Positions 16,659-24,936 of a stretch of 37,095 nt of DNA are shown here, in pieces. Location: positions 1 through 37,095 of the forward strand of contig JAKDNM010000025.1 in the NCBI GenBank assembly GCA_030456445.1, given 5' to 3'. The notes beneath the pieces are model-generated. The model saw only the letters and a program-made list of their open reading frames with translations, ran no database searches and was not told where the DNA came from. A program made the position numbers and the translations under genes. This DNA comes from Hyphomicrobiales bacterium (lineage in GTDB: Bacteria > Pseudomonadota > Alphaproteobacteria > Rhizobiales > Rhizobiaceae). Numbering within the stretch: position 1 is the first letter of the stretch; the number at the start of each line of letters is the position of its first letter.

Positions 16659-18980
16659 ATGGCAAAGGCGGACGCGTGGGGCGCGCCCGGGGGTGCCTTT
16701 TTTGCCAAGCGAACAGGCCGAAGACCAACCGGCCTGGGGCTAGCAGGAAACGCTCGAATGATCGCCGCTCCGGCTTATCGGCGCCTTTTGGCAGCCGAGC
16801 CCTTCCTGCGCCGCGCCATTCCGGCGATGATCGTCCTGTTCCTGATCATCGTCGCGGCGACCCGTATCGTTGCGCTCATGAACGCGCATGAAAGTGTCGA
16901 GCGCGGCGTGAAATCGATGCTCGCGCTTGCCGCCAGCCAGCTTGCCGACGCCGCCTCCATCAAGAACAAGAAGGACGGCCACCGGCACGATCAGGATCTC
17001 GTCCGCCAGACAGCCGAGTTCGGCGCATTCGGCGACGGCTATGTTGTCGCACTGACCGATCCCAATTTCCGCATGACCGCCGTTACGACTTCCGCAGAAC
17101 AATGGTCCGGCAAATCGCTGCGGGCGCTCGTCCATGGCGGACAGCCGCTCTTCCTGTTCGCAGAGCGGGCCGGGGTCCTGAAGATCGGCATCGGTGGCGA
17201 GGAATGGTACGCCGCGATGAACCGGCTCGAAGGCGGCAGGGGTTCGGCGACGGTTCTGGTGCCGGTCAGGACCGTCTTTGCGGAGTGGCGGCGCACCGTG
17301 ACGCTGAACGTGATGCTCTACGTGCTGACCGCCGCCATCCTGCTCATGATCCTCTACACCTATTTCAGCCAGGTAGAGCGGGCCGAATCGGCCGATGCAA
17401 TCTATCTGCAGGCGCATCAGCGCATCGACCTGGCACTGGTGCGCGGCCGCTGCGGGCTATGGGACTGGGACATGGCCCGTGGGCGCATGTACTGGTCACG
17501 CTCCATGTACGACATGCTCGGCTACAAGCCATGCGAGACGATGCTGTCCTTCGGCGAGGTGGCCGAAATCATCCACGAGGACGATGGCGACCTCTTCACC
17601 ATCGCCAACCGGATCGTCTCACGCGAGACAGACCATATCGACCAGGTCTTCCGGATGCGCCACGCGGACGGGCGTTGGGTGTGGATGCGTGCCCGCGCGC
17701 AGGTTACCGACCCCGATGCGCCGGAACTTCACCTGATCGGCATCGCGGTCGACGTTACCGAGCAGCTTCATCTGGCTCGGCAGACGGAAGTGGCCGACCA
17801 GCGGTTGCGCACCGCCATCGAGAACATCACGGAATCCTTCGTATTGTGGGATGCCGCCGGGCGACTCATCATGTGCAACACGAAATTCCAGCAGGATGCC
17901 GGCCTCTCGGATCGGGACGTGGCGCCCGGCACGTCGCGCGCCGACATCGAGGCGCGGATGAAGCCGCTTATCGCCGAGCGGCGCCTGGCGAGCGGCATGC
18001 GCGGCGCCATCACCTTCGAACGGCATCTGGCCGATGGGCGCTGGCTACAGGCAAACGAACTGACGACGCGCGACGGCGGTACGGTTTCGGTCGGCAGCGA
18101 CATCACGCTTCTCAAGCAGCATCAGGAAAAGCTGGTCGACAGCGAGCGCAGGCAGATGGCGACGATCCACGACCTCAGCGTCGCCCGCAAGGCGGAAGAG
18201 GAGCGTGCGGGCGAACTCGCCGAACTCAACCGCCGCTACCTCAAGGAAACCGAACGGGCCGAAGCGGCAAATCGCGCAAAATCCGAATTCCTCGCCAACA
18301 TGTCGCACGAACTGCGGACCCCGCTCAACGCCATCATCGGCTTCTCGGAACTGATGCAGCAAGGCCTGTTCGGGCCACTCGGATCGGATCGCTACGAGGA
18401 ATATGTGAAGGACATCCACGGTGCCGGCGGCTATCTGCTCGGCGTCATCAACGACATCCTCGACATGTCGAAGATCGAGGCCGGCCAGTTCTCCATCGAA
18501 CGCGAGAAGATCGATCTTTGCCCACTCATCACTGAAACGGTGAAGGTGATCTCGCTTCAGGCCGCGCAGAAGTCGATCAAGGTGGAAACCCGGATCGCCG
18601 ATTCCATGACGCTCTTCGCCGACCGCCGCGCCATCAAGCAGATCACGCTCAATCTCTTATCGAACGCGGTGAAGTTTACCGGCGAAGGCGGCCGCATTCT
18701 CGTCCGCGCCCGCAAGGCCTACGGCGCCATGGTCGTTACTATCGAGGATAATGGCTGCGGCATCCCGCGCGAGGCGCTGAAGAAGCTCGGCCGCCCCTTC
18801 GAGCAGGTACAGAACCAGTTCTCCAAGAGCCATGCCGGCTCCGGGCTCGGGCTGGCGATCTCGCGATCGCTGGCGGAACTCCATGGCGGGGCGTTGAAGA
18901 TCCGCTCGACAGACGGTGTCGGCACGATCGTCTCCATCCGCATTCCGGAGCGGAAACCGCCCATGCGGCAGGCCGCGTAG
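16659..18980 (+). CDS. pleC: PAS-domain membrane sensor histidine kinase, PleC/DivJ type
   Basis: This 773-residue membrane kinase has a first membrane helix at about 46-66, a periplasmic sensor region, a second helix at about 218-236, two PAS domains (about 255-370 and 385-490), HisKA with phospho-acceptor His550 in FLANMSHELRTPLNAIIGFS, and a HATPase domain with NAVKFTGEG, DNGCGIP and GSGLGLAIS. The HisKA sequence and the GYLLGVINDILDMSKIEAG segment are those of the PleC/DivJ/CbrA group, which acts on DivK and cell polarity. Position beside pepN and glnE fits S. meliloti pleC as I recall it. A GAGGAG box lies 9 bases before the ATG at 16659. A later ATG at 16758 would remove a 33-residue leader. 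The gene symbol rests on similarity and synteny. Confidence 0.8.
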   Translation: MAKADAWGAPGGAFFAKRTGRRPTGLGLAGNARMIAAPAYRRLLAAEPFLRRAIPAMIVLFLIIVAATRIVALMNAHESVERGVKSMLALAASQLADAASIKNKKDGHRHDQDLVRQTAEFGAFGDGYVVALTDPNFRMTAVTTSAEQWSGKSLRALVHGGQPLFLFAERAGVLKIGIGGEEWYAAMNRLEGGRGSATVLVPVRTVFAEWRRTVTLNVMLYVLTAAILLMILYTYFSQVERAESADAIYLQAHQRIDLALVRGRCGLWDWDMARGRMYWSRSMYDMLGYKPCETMLSFGEVAEIIHEDDGDLFTIANRIVSRETDHIDQVFRMRHADGRWVWMRARAQVTDPDAPELHLIGIAVDVTEQLHLARQTEVADQRLRTAIENITESFVLWDAAGRLIMCNTKFQQDAGLSDRDVAPGTSRADIEARMKPLIAERRLASGMRGAITFERHLADGRWLQANELTTRDGGTVSVGSDITLLKQHQEKLVDSERRQMATIHDLSVARKAEEERAGELAELNRRYLKETERAEAANRAKSEFLANMSHELRTPLNAIIGFSELMQQGLFGPLGSDRYEEYVKDIHGAGGYLLGVINDILDMSKIEAGQFSIEREKIDLCPLITETVKVISLQAAQKSIKVETRIADSMTLFADRRAIKQITLNLLSNAVKFTGEGGRILVRARKAYGAMVVTIEDNGCGIPREALKKLGRPFEQVQNQFSKSHAGSGLGLAISRSLAELHGGALKIRSTDGVGTIVSIRIPERKPPMRQAA

Positions 18981-19010
18981 CCACAGCAGCTATCGTGTTC
19001 AAATGAAAAA

Positions 19011-19033
19011 CCCCGGAGCTGGTTGCTCCGGGG
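19011..19033 (-). terminator. Rho-independent terminator of the EF-hand gene (possibly bidirectional)
   Basis: A perfect 9 bp stem CCCCGGAGC/GCTCCGGGG encloses the loop TGGTT. On the minus strand it is followed by TTTTTCATTT, a good T-rich tail, 28 bases beyond the stop of the EF-hand gene. On the plus strand it lies 30 bases after the kinase stop without a T-run, so termination in that direction would be weaker. Confidence 0.85.
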
Positions 19034-19061
19034 CTTCCGCCATTCCCGCCCAATCCGCCGA

Positions 19062-19565
19062 TTATTCGGCGTCGCCGTCATTGGGGCCATCATGCCCCTG
19101 GTGACCGCCGTGGTGATGACGGCCGCCGCGATGGTGCCAGCCACCCATTCGCCGCATCTCGCTCTTCTCGATCTTGCCGTCGTCGTTCCTGTCGAGGAGG
19201 GCGAAGAGCTTCTTCTGCCGGCCCTCGACTTCGTCCTGGGTCAGTTCACCGTCACCGTTGGTGTCGAAGCGGGCGATCATGCGCTTGGCCTTGCGCTCGT
19301 AACGGGCCTTCTCGAGTTGCGCGGCAAGTTCCTCCACCGTGACCTTGCCGTCATGGTTGGCGTCGGCGGTGTCGATGCGGCCCTTCATCGCCGCCGAGAA
19401 CTCGTCGAAAGTAATATCGCCGCTCTTGTCGGCATCCGCTTTGTGCATGTTTCCGTGCATGCCGTGCATTGCCGAGCCTTTGGGACCCTCGGCCGCATAG
19501 GCCGTGGTGGCGATGGCTCCCGCGAGGGCGGCGAAACCGAGTGCTAGCCTGGTAGATTTCCTCAT
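19062..19565 (-). CDS. Secreted EF-hand calcium-binding protein with His-rich tail
   Basis: This 167-residue protein starts with a signal peptide (RKSTRLALGFAALAGAIATTAYAA, cut near residue 25), so it should be periplasmic or exported. Four EF-hand loops follow: DADKSGDITFDE, DANHDGKVTVEE, DTNGDGELTQDE and DRNDDGKIEKSE. The last 27 residues are rich in His and Gly (HHRGGRHHHGGHQGHD), which could bind a transition metal. A Met/His patch (MHGMHGNMH) precedes the first EF hand. An AGGAG box about 6 bases before the ATG at 19565 supports this start. Calcium binding follows from the motifs; the physiological role is unknown. It lies 61 bases downstream of glnE on the same strand and has its own terminator. 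Confidence 0.87.
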   Translation of the reverse strand: MRKSTRLALGFAALAGAIATTAYAAEGPKGSAMHGMHGNMHKADADKSGDITFDEFSAAMKGRIDTADANHDGKVTVEELAAQLEKARYERKAKRMIARFDTNGDGELTQDEVEGRQKKLFALLDRNDDGKIEKSEMRRMGGWHHRGGRHHHGGHQGHDGPNDGDAE

Positions 19566-19626
19566 GGTCTTCTCCTGTTGCATCGTCACCCCATGCGAAC
19601 GGAAAGCGTTCCGGCAACCCATCGCC

Positions 19627-22590
19627 TTAGATACGCTTCCCACGAAGCAGCAGCTCGAAATCCTTGCGAACCTGCCGCGACGTCTCCTTGATATCCGCCT
19701 CCAGCACGCCAAGTTCCGGCAGGTCGGTATACCTCAGGAGCAAATCGACGAGCCCCGGCGGAATATCGTCCGGATCGAGCGGACCGGTCAGGCACAACCT
19801 GATGATCTGTGTCAGGGTCGAGTAAAGCGAATGCGAGCTGAACAGTTCCTGAACGATCTGCGGGTCGGCGAAATCGAGCGGCAATCTTGAAAGCGTTTCA
19901 CCCGTACCCGTCGAGCGCCGCTTGCCAGTGAGCTTGCCGGAGAGCACCGCCACCTGCGCGACGAATTCGAGATCGATCAGGCCGCCGGGAATAAGCTTCA
20001 GGTCCCAGATGTAGCGGGGCGGCTTCTCTTCCTCGATCAGGGCGCGCATCTCGAGCGCGTCCTTCGCAAGCTTCGCCGCATCACGCGGCCGCGAGACGAT
20101 CTCCTCGACGTTGCGTTCCACGCGAGCCAGGAATGCCGCGTCGCCGGCGACGCCGCGCGCCCGCGCCAGCGCCATGTGTTCCCAGGTCCATGCCTGCTCG
20201 CGCTGGTATTTGACGAAGGATTCAATGTGGGTCGCAATCGGTCCCTTGTTGCCGGAGGGACGCAGGCGGAGGTCCAGTTCGTAGAGCACGCCCTGCGCCG
20301 TAGGCGCGGACACGGCCGCAATGAGACGCTGGGTGAGCCGCGCATAGTAGTGCGACGGCGCCAAAGGCTTTTCGCCATCCGACTCCTCCGCATCCTTATC
20401 GTGATCGTAGAGCAGGATCAGGTCCACGTCGGAGCCGGCTGTGAGTTCGCGGCTGCCGAGCTTGCCCATGCCGAGGATCGCAACCGTGCCGCCCGGCACC
20501 CTGCCATGGCGGGCGGCGAACTCCTCGATGACGGCGTCGAGCGCTGCGCCGATCGTCAGGTCGGCGAGATCGGAAAAAGCCATGCCGGCGCGGTTGGCAT
20601 CGATGGCTCCGCTCAAGAGGCGCACGCCGATCAGGAATTTCTGCTCGTCGGCGAAGATACGCAAGCGGTCGAGCCTGTCTTCGTACTGCCGGGCTCCCTC
20701 CAGCAGGGCCGAAAGCCGATCGGCGAGATAGTCCCGATCCGGCAATTCGTTCAACAGGCCGGGGTCGAGAAGACCGTCGAAGACATGCGTCCGGCGCGTG
20801 ATGATGGCGGCAAGGCGCGGCGCCGCCCCCATGATCGTGGCCAGTTGCTTCAGGAGCGTAGGGTTCGATTGCAACAGCGAAAAAAGCTGGATGCCCGACG
20901 GCAGGCCGGCAAGAAATCCGTCGAAGCGCATAAGCGCCTCGTCGGCCCGCCTCGTATCGCCGAACGCCTGGAGCAGCGCCGGCGTCAGCTCGGTCAGCCG
21001 CTCGCGCGCTTCGGCCGATTGCGTGGCGCGGTAACGCCCGAAATGCCAGCCGCGTATGGTGCGGCAGATATCGCTCGGCCGTTCGAAGCCAAGGCCTGAA
21101 AGAGTTTGCAGTGTGTCCGGATCGTCCACATCGCCCGTGAACACAAGATTGCCGATACCGGCGGAAAGCTGCGGCGCGGTCTCGAACAACGCCGCGTAAT
21201 GGCCCTCGACTTCCTGAAGCGACTGCCGGAAAGCCGCGGCGAATGCCTCGCGATCGGCAAAGCCGAGCATATGGGCGATGCGTTCCAGCCCCTCGTCGTC
21301 CTCGGGCAGCGTATGCGTCTGCTCGTCGGCGACCATCTGGATCGCGTGCTCGACATCGCGCAGGAACCAGTATTGGCCGACCAGCGCGTCGCGCGCCTCG
21401 GGCGTGATCCAGCCGCGCGCGGCAAGCTCGGCAAGCATCGGCACCGTCTCGCGGCCGCGCAATTCGGGAAAGCGGCCGCCGGCGATCAATTGCTGCGTTT
21501 GCACGAAAAACTCGATCTCGCGGATGCCGCCGCGCCCAAGCTTGACGTTGTGCCCGGCCACCGCGATCTCGCCGTGGCCCTTGTGGGCGTGGATCTGGCG
21601 CTTGATGGAGTGAACATCCGCGATCGCGGCATAGTCGAGATATTTGCGCCAGATATAGGGCTGCAATTCCTTGAGGAAGGCCGCACCCGCCTTCAGGTCG
21701 CCGGCGACGGGCCGCGCCTTGATCATGGCGGCGCGCTCCCAGTTCTGGCCCCGGCTTTCATAGTAATGCAGGGCTGCGGGAACCGATATGGCAAGCGGTG
21801 TCGAGCCGGGGTCGGGCCTCAACCTCAAATCCGTGCGGAAGACATAGCCGTCGCCGGTACGGTCCTGCAGGATGCGCACCAGCCGCCGCGTCAGCCGGGC
21901 GAAGTGGTCTCCCGCCTCGAGCGGATCGACAATGGCTGAAGCGTGCGGGTCGAAGAAGACGATGAGGTCGATATCGGAGGAGAAATTGAGCTCGGAGGCG
22001 CCGAGCTTGCCCATGCCGAGGACGATCCAGCCCGAGCCCTCCGCTGGCCTTTCCGGATCAGGGAGTTTCAGCTTGCCCTGCCGGTGCGCGTCACGCAGCA
22101 GGAAATCGATCGCAGCGCCCACGCAGGCCTCCGCAAGGACGCTCAGCCGCCCTACCGTTCCCTCGGCGTCCGCGCCGGCAAGATCGGCAAGCGCGATCAG
22201 GAAATGCGCCTCCGTCTTCAGCCGCCGCAGCGCCGCCATCAGCGACTGTTCCGTCACATCAGGGCCGAAAGGCGCCTGCTTGATCTCTTCGCCAAGGGAA
22301 CGGAGCCGGCGATCGAGCGGTTCATCGAACAGTCGATCCAGCATTTCAGGCCTGCGGCGGGCACAATCGCGCAGGAAGAAAGACAGGTCGAAGGCAGCGG
22401 CGAGAAAATCGCGTAATGGACCGGGCGCGGAAAGAAGCGCGGCAAGCCGGAGAAAGCCGCCTTCGCGGGCAGCATCGGCAAGCGCGGCGATCTCTTCTTC
22501 CGCCAAAGCACCGTCCAACGGAGCGAGCGGCCTGACCGGCGCGCCGAACCAAGCCTCGCCGCCGAGGGAGGCCACCGCCTTCTTTCCCAT
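19627..22590 (-). CDS. glnE: Bifunctional glutamine synthetase adenylyltransferase/adenylyl-removing enzyme
   Basis: GlnE adds AMP to and removes it from glutamine synthetase in response to PII and glutamine, controlling nitrogen assimilation. The 987-residue product contains two nucleotidyltransferase domains. The N-terminal one (removal) has GMGKLGASELNFSSDIDLI near residue 190, and the C-terminal one (addition) has GMGKLGSRELTAGSDVDLI near 710. Both keep the GS-x(9,10)-DxD-type metal site in recognisable form. The ATG at 22590 shares one base with the TGA stop of the upstream histidine kinase (TGATG), which indicates translational coupling. A TTG one codon earlier is less likely. The link to a response regulator-kinase pair resembles S. 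meliloti gene order. Confidence 0.96.
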   Translation of the reverse strand: MGKKAVASLGGEAWFGAPVRPLAPLDGALAEEEIAALADAAREGGFLRLAALLSAPGPLRDFLAAAFDLSFFLRDCARRRPEMLDRLFDEPLDRRLRSLGEEIKQAPFGPDVTEQSLMAALRRLKTEAHFLIALADLAGADAEGTVGRLSVLAEACVGAAIDFLLRDAHRQGKLKLPDPERPAEGSGWIVLGMGKLGASELNFSSDIDLIVFFDPHASAIVDPLEAGDHFARLTRRLVRILQDRTGDGYVFRTDLRLRPDPGSTPLAISVPAALHYYESRGQNWERAAMIKARPVAGDLKAGAAFLKELQPYIWRKYLDYAAIADVHSIKRQIHAHKGHGEIAVAGHNVKLGRGGIREIEFFVQTQQLIAGGRFPELRGRETVPMLAELAARGWITPEARDALVGQYWFLRDVEHAIQMVADEQTHTLPEDDEGLERIAHMLGFADREAFAAAFRQSLQEVEGHYAALFETAPQLSAGIGNLVFTGDVDDPDTLQTLSGLGFERPSDICRTIRGWHFGRYRATQSAEARERLTELTPALLQAFGDTRRADEALMRFDGFLAGLPSGIQLFSLLQSNPTLLKQLATIMGAAPRLAAIITRRTHVFDGLLDPGLLNELPDRDYLADRLSALLEGARQYEDRLDRLRIFADEQKFLIGVRLLSGAIDANRAGMAFSDLADLTIGAALDAVIEEFAARHGRVPGGTVAILGMGKLGSRELTAGSDVDLILLYDHDKDAEESDGEKPLAPSHYYARLTQRLIAAVSAPTAQGVLYELDLRLRPSGNKGPIATHIESFVKYQREQAWTWEHMALARARGVAGDAAFLARVERNVEEIVSRPRDAAKLAKDALEMRALIEEEKPPRYIWDLKLIPGGLIDLEFVAQVAVLSGKLTGKRRSTGTGETLSRLPLDFADPQIVQELFSSHSLYSTLTQIIRLCLTGPLDPDDIPPGLVDLLLRYTDLPELGVLEADIKETSRQVRKDFELLLRGKRI

Positions 22591-24020
22591 CAATTCGCTT
22601 TCTTGCTTGCCGGAAACGCCATTGAAACCCTCAATCCCGGCTCCACGGAAGAAAGGTCGAGCCGCCCGCCGTGGAATTTCATGACCGCCTTGGCAAGGCT
22701 CAAACCGAGCCCGGACCCCGGCCGGGATCGGCTCTGCTCAAGTCGCACGAAGCGCTCGGTTGCGCGAGCGTGATCGTCTTCCGGGATGCCAGGGCCATTA
22801 TCGGTAACGGTCAGGCGAACCTCGCCATCGACGCTTTCCGCCTTAACCGTCACCGCCGCCTTCTCGGAGGAACCCGCCGAGTATTTGATGGCGTTGTCTA
22901 CGATATTCGACAACGCCTGACCCACCAGTTCGCGGTTTCCCGTTATCGTGTGCTTGCCGTCGACGCCGGCTTCCAGGCCCACTCCCATCTCCTCGGCGAC
23001 CGGCTCGTAAAGCTCGACGACATCGTGAAGGATCGTATCGAGATCGATCGGGACCGTCGACTCGGCGGAATAGCCGGCCTCCAGACGCGAGATCATGAGT
23101 ATGGCGTTGAAGGTACGAATGAGTTGGTCGGATTCCGTGATCGAGCTTTCAATCGCCTCGCGATATTCGGCCGTGCTGTGCTTTCCGGCCAGCGCCGCCT
23201 CGGCACGGTTGCGCAGACGTGTCAGCGGCGTCTTCAGATCGTGCGCGATATTGTCCGAGACCTGTTTCAGACCCTCGTTCAGTTCGGCGATACGGCCGAG
23301 CATCATGTTGAGGTTTTCGGCAAGGCGGTCGAACTCGTCCCCTGCCCCGACAACCGGCAGCCGGCCACTAAGATCGCCGCCCATGATGCGGCGGCTGGCC
23401 GCGGAAATATTGTCGATGCGCTTCAGCGCGCGGCGGCCGACGAAAAACCAGATGAGCAGCGCGCCCAACCCCATTGTGCCGAGCGCGAACATGAGTGAGC
23501 GGCGTACGACAAGACGGAAGCGCTCGGGTTCGCCGAGATCGCGGCCGACGAGAAGGATGAGCTGATTGGGGAGCCGCAGGACCACCGCGATCGCGCGGTG
23601 CTCAGCCACTCTTCCCGTGGTGGGCCGGTTCGGTCGCTCGCCCACTCCTTCGCCGTAACGGACATAGGAGAATGGGCGCTCTGTCCAGCCATTGGTGGAC
23701 AGCACGCCCGGATCCAGGCTTTCGACATTGCCCGAAAGAATACGGCCGTTCGGATCGGCGATGAGATAGAGGTTGGCGCCGGGCTGGCGCGAGCGCTGTT
23801 CGATCACGCGCACCAGCAGCGGGAGGCCGCCACGCTCGTAGCCGGCCGCAAGCCGCTGCACATCCTCATTGATCGTGTCGCGGGTCTGCGCCTCCAGCAT
23901 GTGCACCGAAAGCGAGGTCATGTAGAAGACGAGCAATATCGCGCAGATGGCGAAAAGGATCAGGTAGAGTGCCGAAAGCCGCGCGGCCGTCGTCTTCATG
24001 ATGGCGCGCAGTGCCGCCAT
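22590..24020 (-). CDS. Two-component sensor histidine kinase (EnvZ/CpxA-like layout)
   Basis: This 476-residue inner-membrane kinase has one membrane helix near 14-36, a periplasmic sensor domain of about 140 residues, a second helix near 175-197, HAMP, and HisKA with His260 in DNIAHDLKTPLTRLRNR. The HATPase domain has NIVDNAIKYS, DNGPGIP and GSGLGLSLA. It starts 6 bases after the stop of the upstream response regulator, its likely partner, and its stop overlaps the glnE start by one base. The signal sensed is unknown. The nearby degP suggests an envelope-stress theme, but that is only context. A second in-frame ATG lies 7 codons inside. Confidence 0.92.
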   Translation of the reverse strand: MAALRAIMKTTAARLSALYLILFAICAILLVFYMTSLSVHMLEAQTRDTINEDVQRLAAGYERGGLPLLVRVIEQRSRQPGANLYLIADPNGRILSGNVESLDPGVLSTNGWTERPFSYVRYGEGVGERPNRPTTGRVAEHRAIAVVLRLPNQLILLVGRDLGEPERFRLVVRRSLMFALGTMGLGALLIWFFVGRRALKRIDNISAASRRIMGGDLSGRLPVVGAGDEFDRLAENLNMMLGRIAELNEGLKQVSDNIAHDLKTPLTRLRNRAEAALAGKHSTAEYREAIESSITESDQLIRTFNAILMISRLEAGYSAESTVPIDLDTILHDVVELYEPVAEEMGVGLEAGVDGKHTITGNRELVGQALSNIVDNAIKYSAGSSEKAAVTVKAESVDGEVRLTVTDNGPGIPEDDHARATERFVRLEQSRSRPGSGLGLSLAKAVMKFHGGRLDLSSVEPGLRVSMAFPASKKAN

Positions 24021-24026
24021 GGGCGG

Positions 24027-24701
24027 TCAGCCCGCCCTGAGCATGTATCCTGCGCCGCGGATCGTGTGCAGGACGGGCGCGTCGAAGCCCTTTTCGATCT
24101 TGCTCCTCAGGCGCGAAACATGCACGTCGATCACATTGGTCTGCGGATCGAAATGGTAATCCCAGACATTCTCCAGAAGCATGGTGCGGGTCACGACCTG
24201 ACCGGCATGGCGCATCAGATATTCGAGCAACCGGAACTCGCGCGGCTGCAGCGTGATCTCTTTGCCCGCCCGCTTCACGGTGTGGGAAAGGCGGTCAAGC
24301 TCAAGGTCGCCGGCCCGATAGACCGTCTCCACGTCCTTCCCGGCGGAGCGGCGATTCAGCACCTCGACGCGCGCGAGCAGTTCGGAGAATGCATAGGGCT
24401 TGGTCAGGTAGTCGTCGCCGCCGGCGCGAAGGCCGGTCACCCGGTCGTCCACCTCGCCAAGCGCCGAAAGGATCAGGACAGGGGTGTCGTCGCCATGAGC
24501 GCGAAGACCGGCAATGACCGAAAGCCCGTCGCGTTGCGGCAGCATGCGGTCCACGACCAGTACGTCGTAATCTCCATTACGCGCCAGCGTATATCCCGCC
24601 TCGCCATCGCGAGCGAGATGGGCGTTGTGACCCGCTTCCGCGAAAGCCTTCTCAAGATAATCGGCAGCCTCCCGATCGTCCTCGATGACCAGTATCTTCA
24701 T
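24027..24701 (-). CDS. OmpR/PhoB-family response regulator
   Basis: This 224-residue transcription regulator has a receiver domain with acidic residues EDD at 7-9 and phospho-acceptor Asp51 (DVLVVDRMLP), followed by a winged-helix DNA-binding domain (LQPREFRLLEYLMRHAGQVV to HTIRGAGYML). It is paired with the kinase that follows 6 bases downstream. I placed the start at MKILVIEDD because the family begins there. However, an ATG at 24749 adds 16 residues and has a GGGAGA box 7 bases upstream, whereas 24701 has no clear ribosome binding site. The true start may therefore be 24749. It is the first gene of the regulator-kinase-glnE unit, downstream of a strong hairpin. Confidence 0.93.
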   Translation of the reverse strand: MKILVIEDDREAADYLEKAFAEAGHNAHLARDGEAGYTLARNGDYDVLVVDRMLPQRDGLSVIAGLRAHGDDTPVLILSALGEVDDRVTGLRAGGDDYLTKPYAFSELLARVEVLNRRSAGKDVETVYRAGDLELDRLSHTVKRAGKEITLQPREFRLLEYLMRHAGQVVTRTMLLENVWDYHFDPQTNVIDVHVSRLRSKIEKGFDAPVLHTIRGAGYMLRAG

Positions 24702-24786
24702 GGACGTCTTATTCGCCAAATCGCCCGCATTCGCTGTCTGACTAACCATGACCGGGTCTCCCTGTCGAGGCTGCTTCAGTTGCAAA

Positions 24787-24818
24787 GGCGGCAGCGGGCG
24801 ATGGGACCCGCTGCCGCC
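24787..24818 (-). terminator. Strong hairpin between degP and the response regulator (terminator or attenuator)
   Basis: A perfect 12 bp GC-rich stem (GGCGGCAGCGGG at 24787-24798 pairing with CCCGCTGCCGCC at 24807-24818) encloses an 8-base loop. On the minus strand it follows the degP stop by about 120 bases and is followed by TTTGCAACTG, a short T-tract only. It could end degP transcripts or attenuate read-through into the regulator-kinase-glnE unit. A weaker 6 bp inverted repeat lies between it and degP (24870-24875 and 24888-24893). Confidence 0.6.
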
Positions 24819-24936
24819 GGATCGGCAAAGACAATCAAACTGCGCCGATCCCGATGCTTCCCCAAGCCTGCCCATGGGGGTGTGAGTATGGGCTGGCCGG
24901 GGGCGCATCCGAGTTCTGTGCCGTGTCGCCGGCCTG

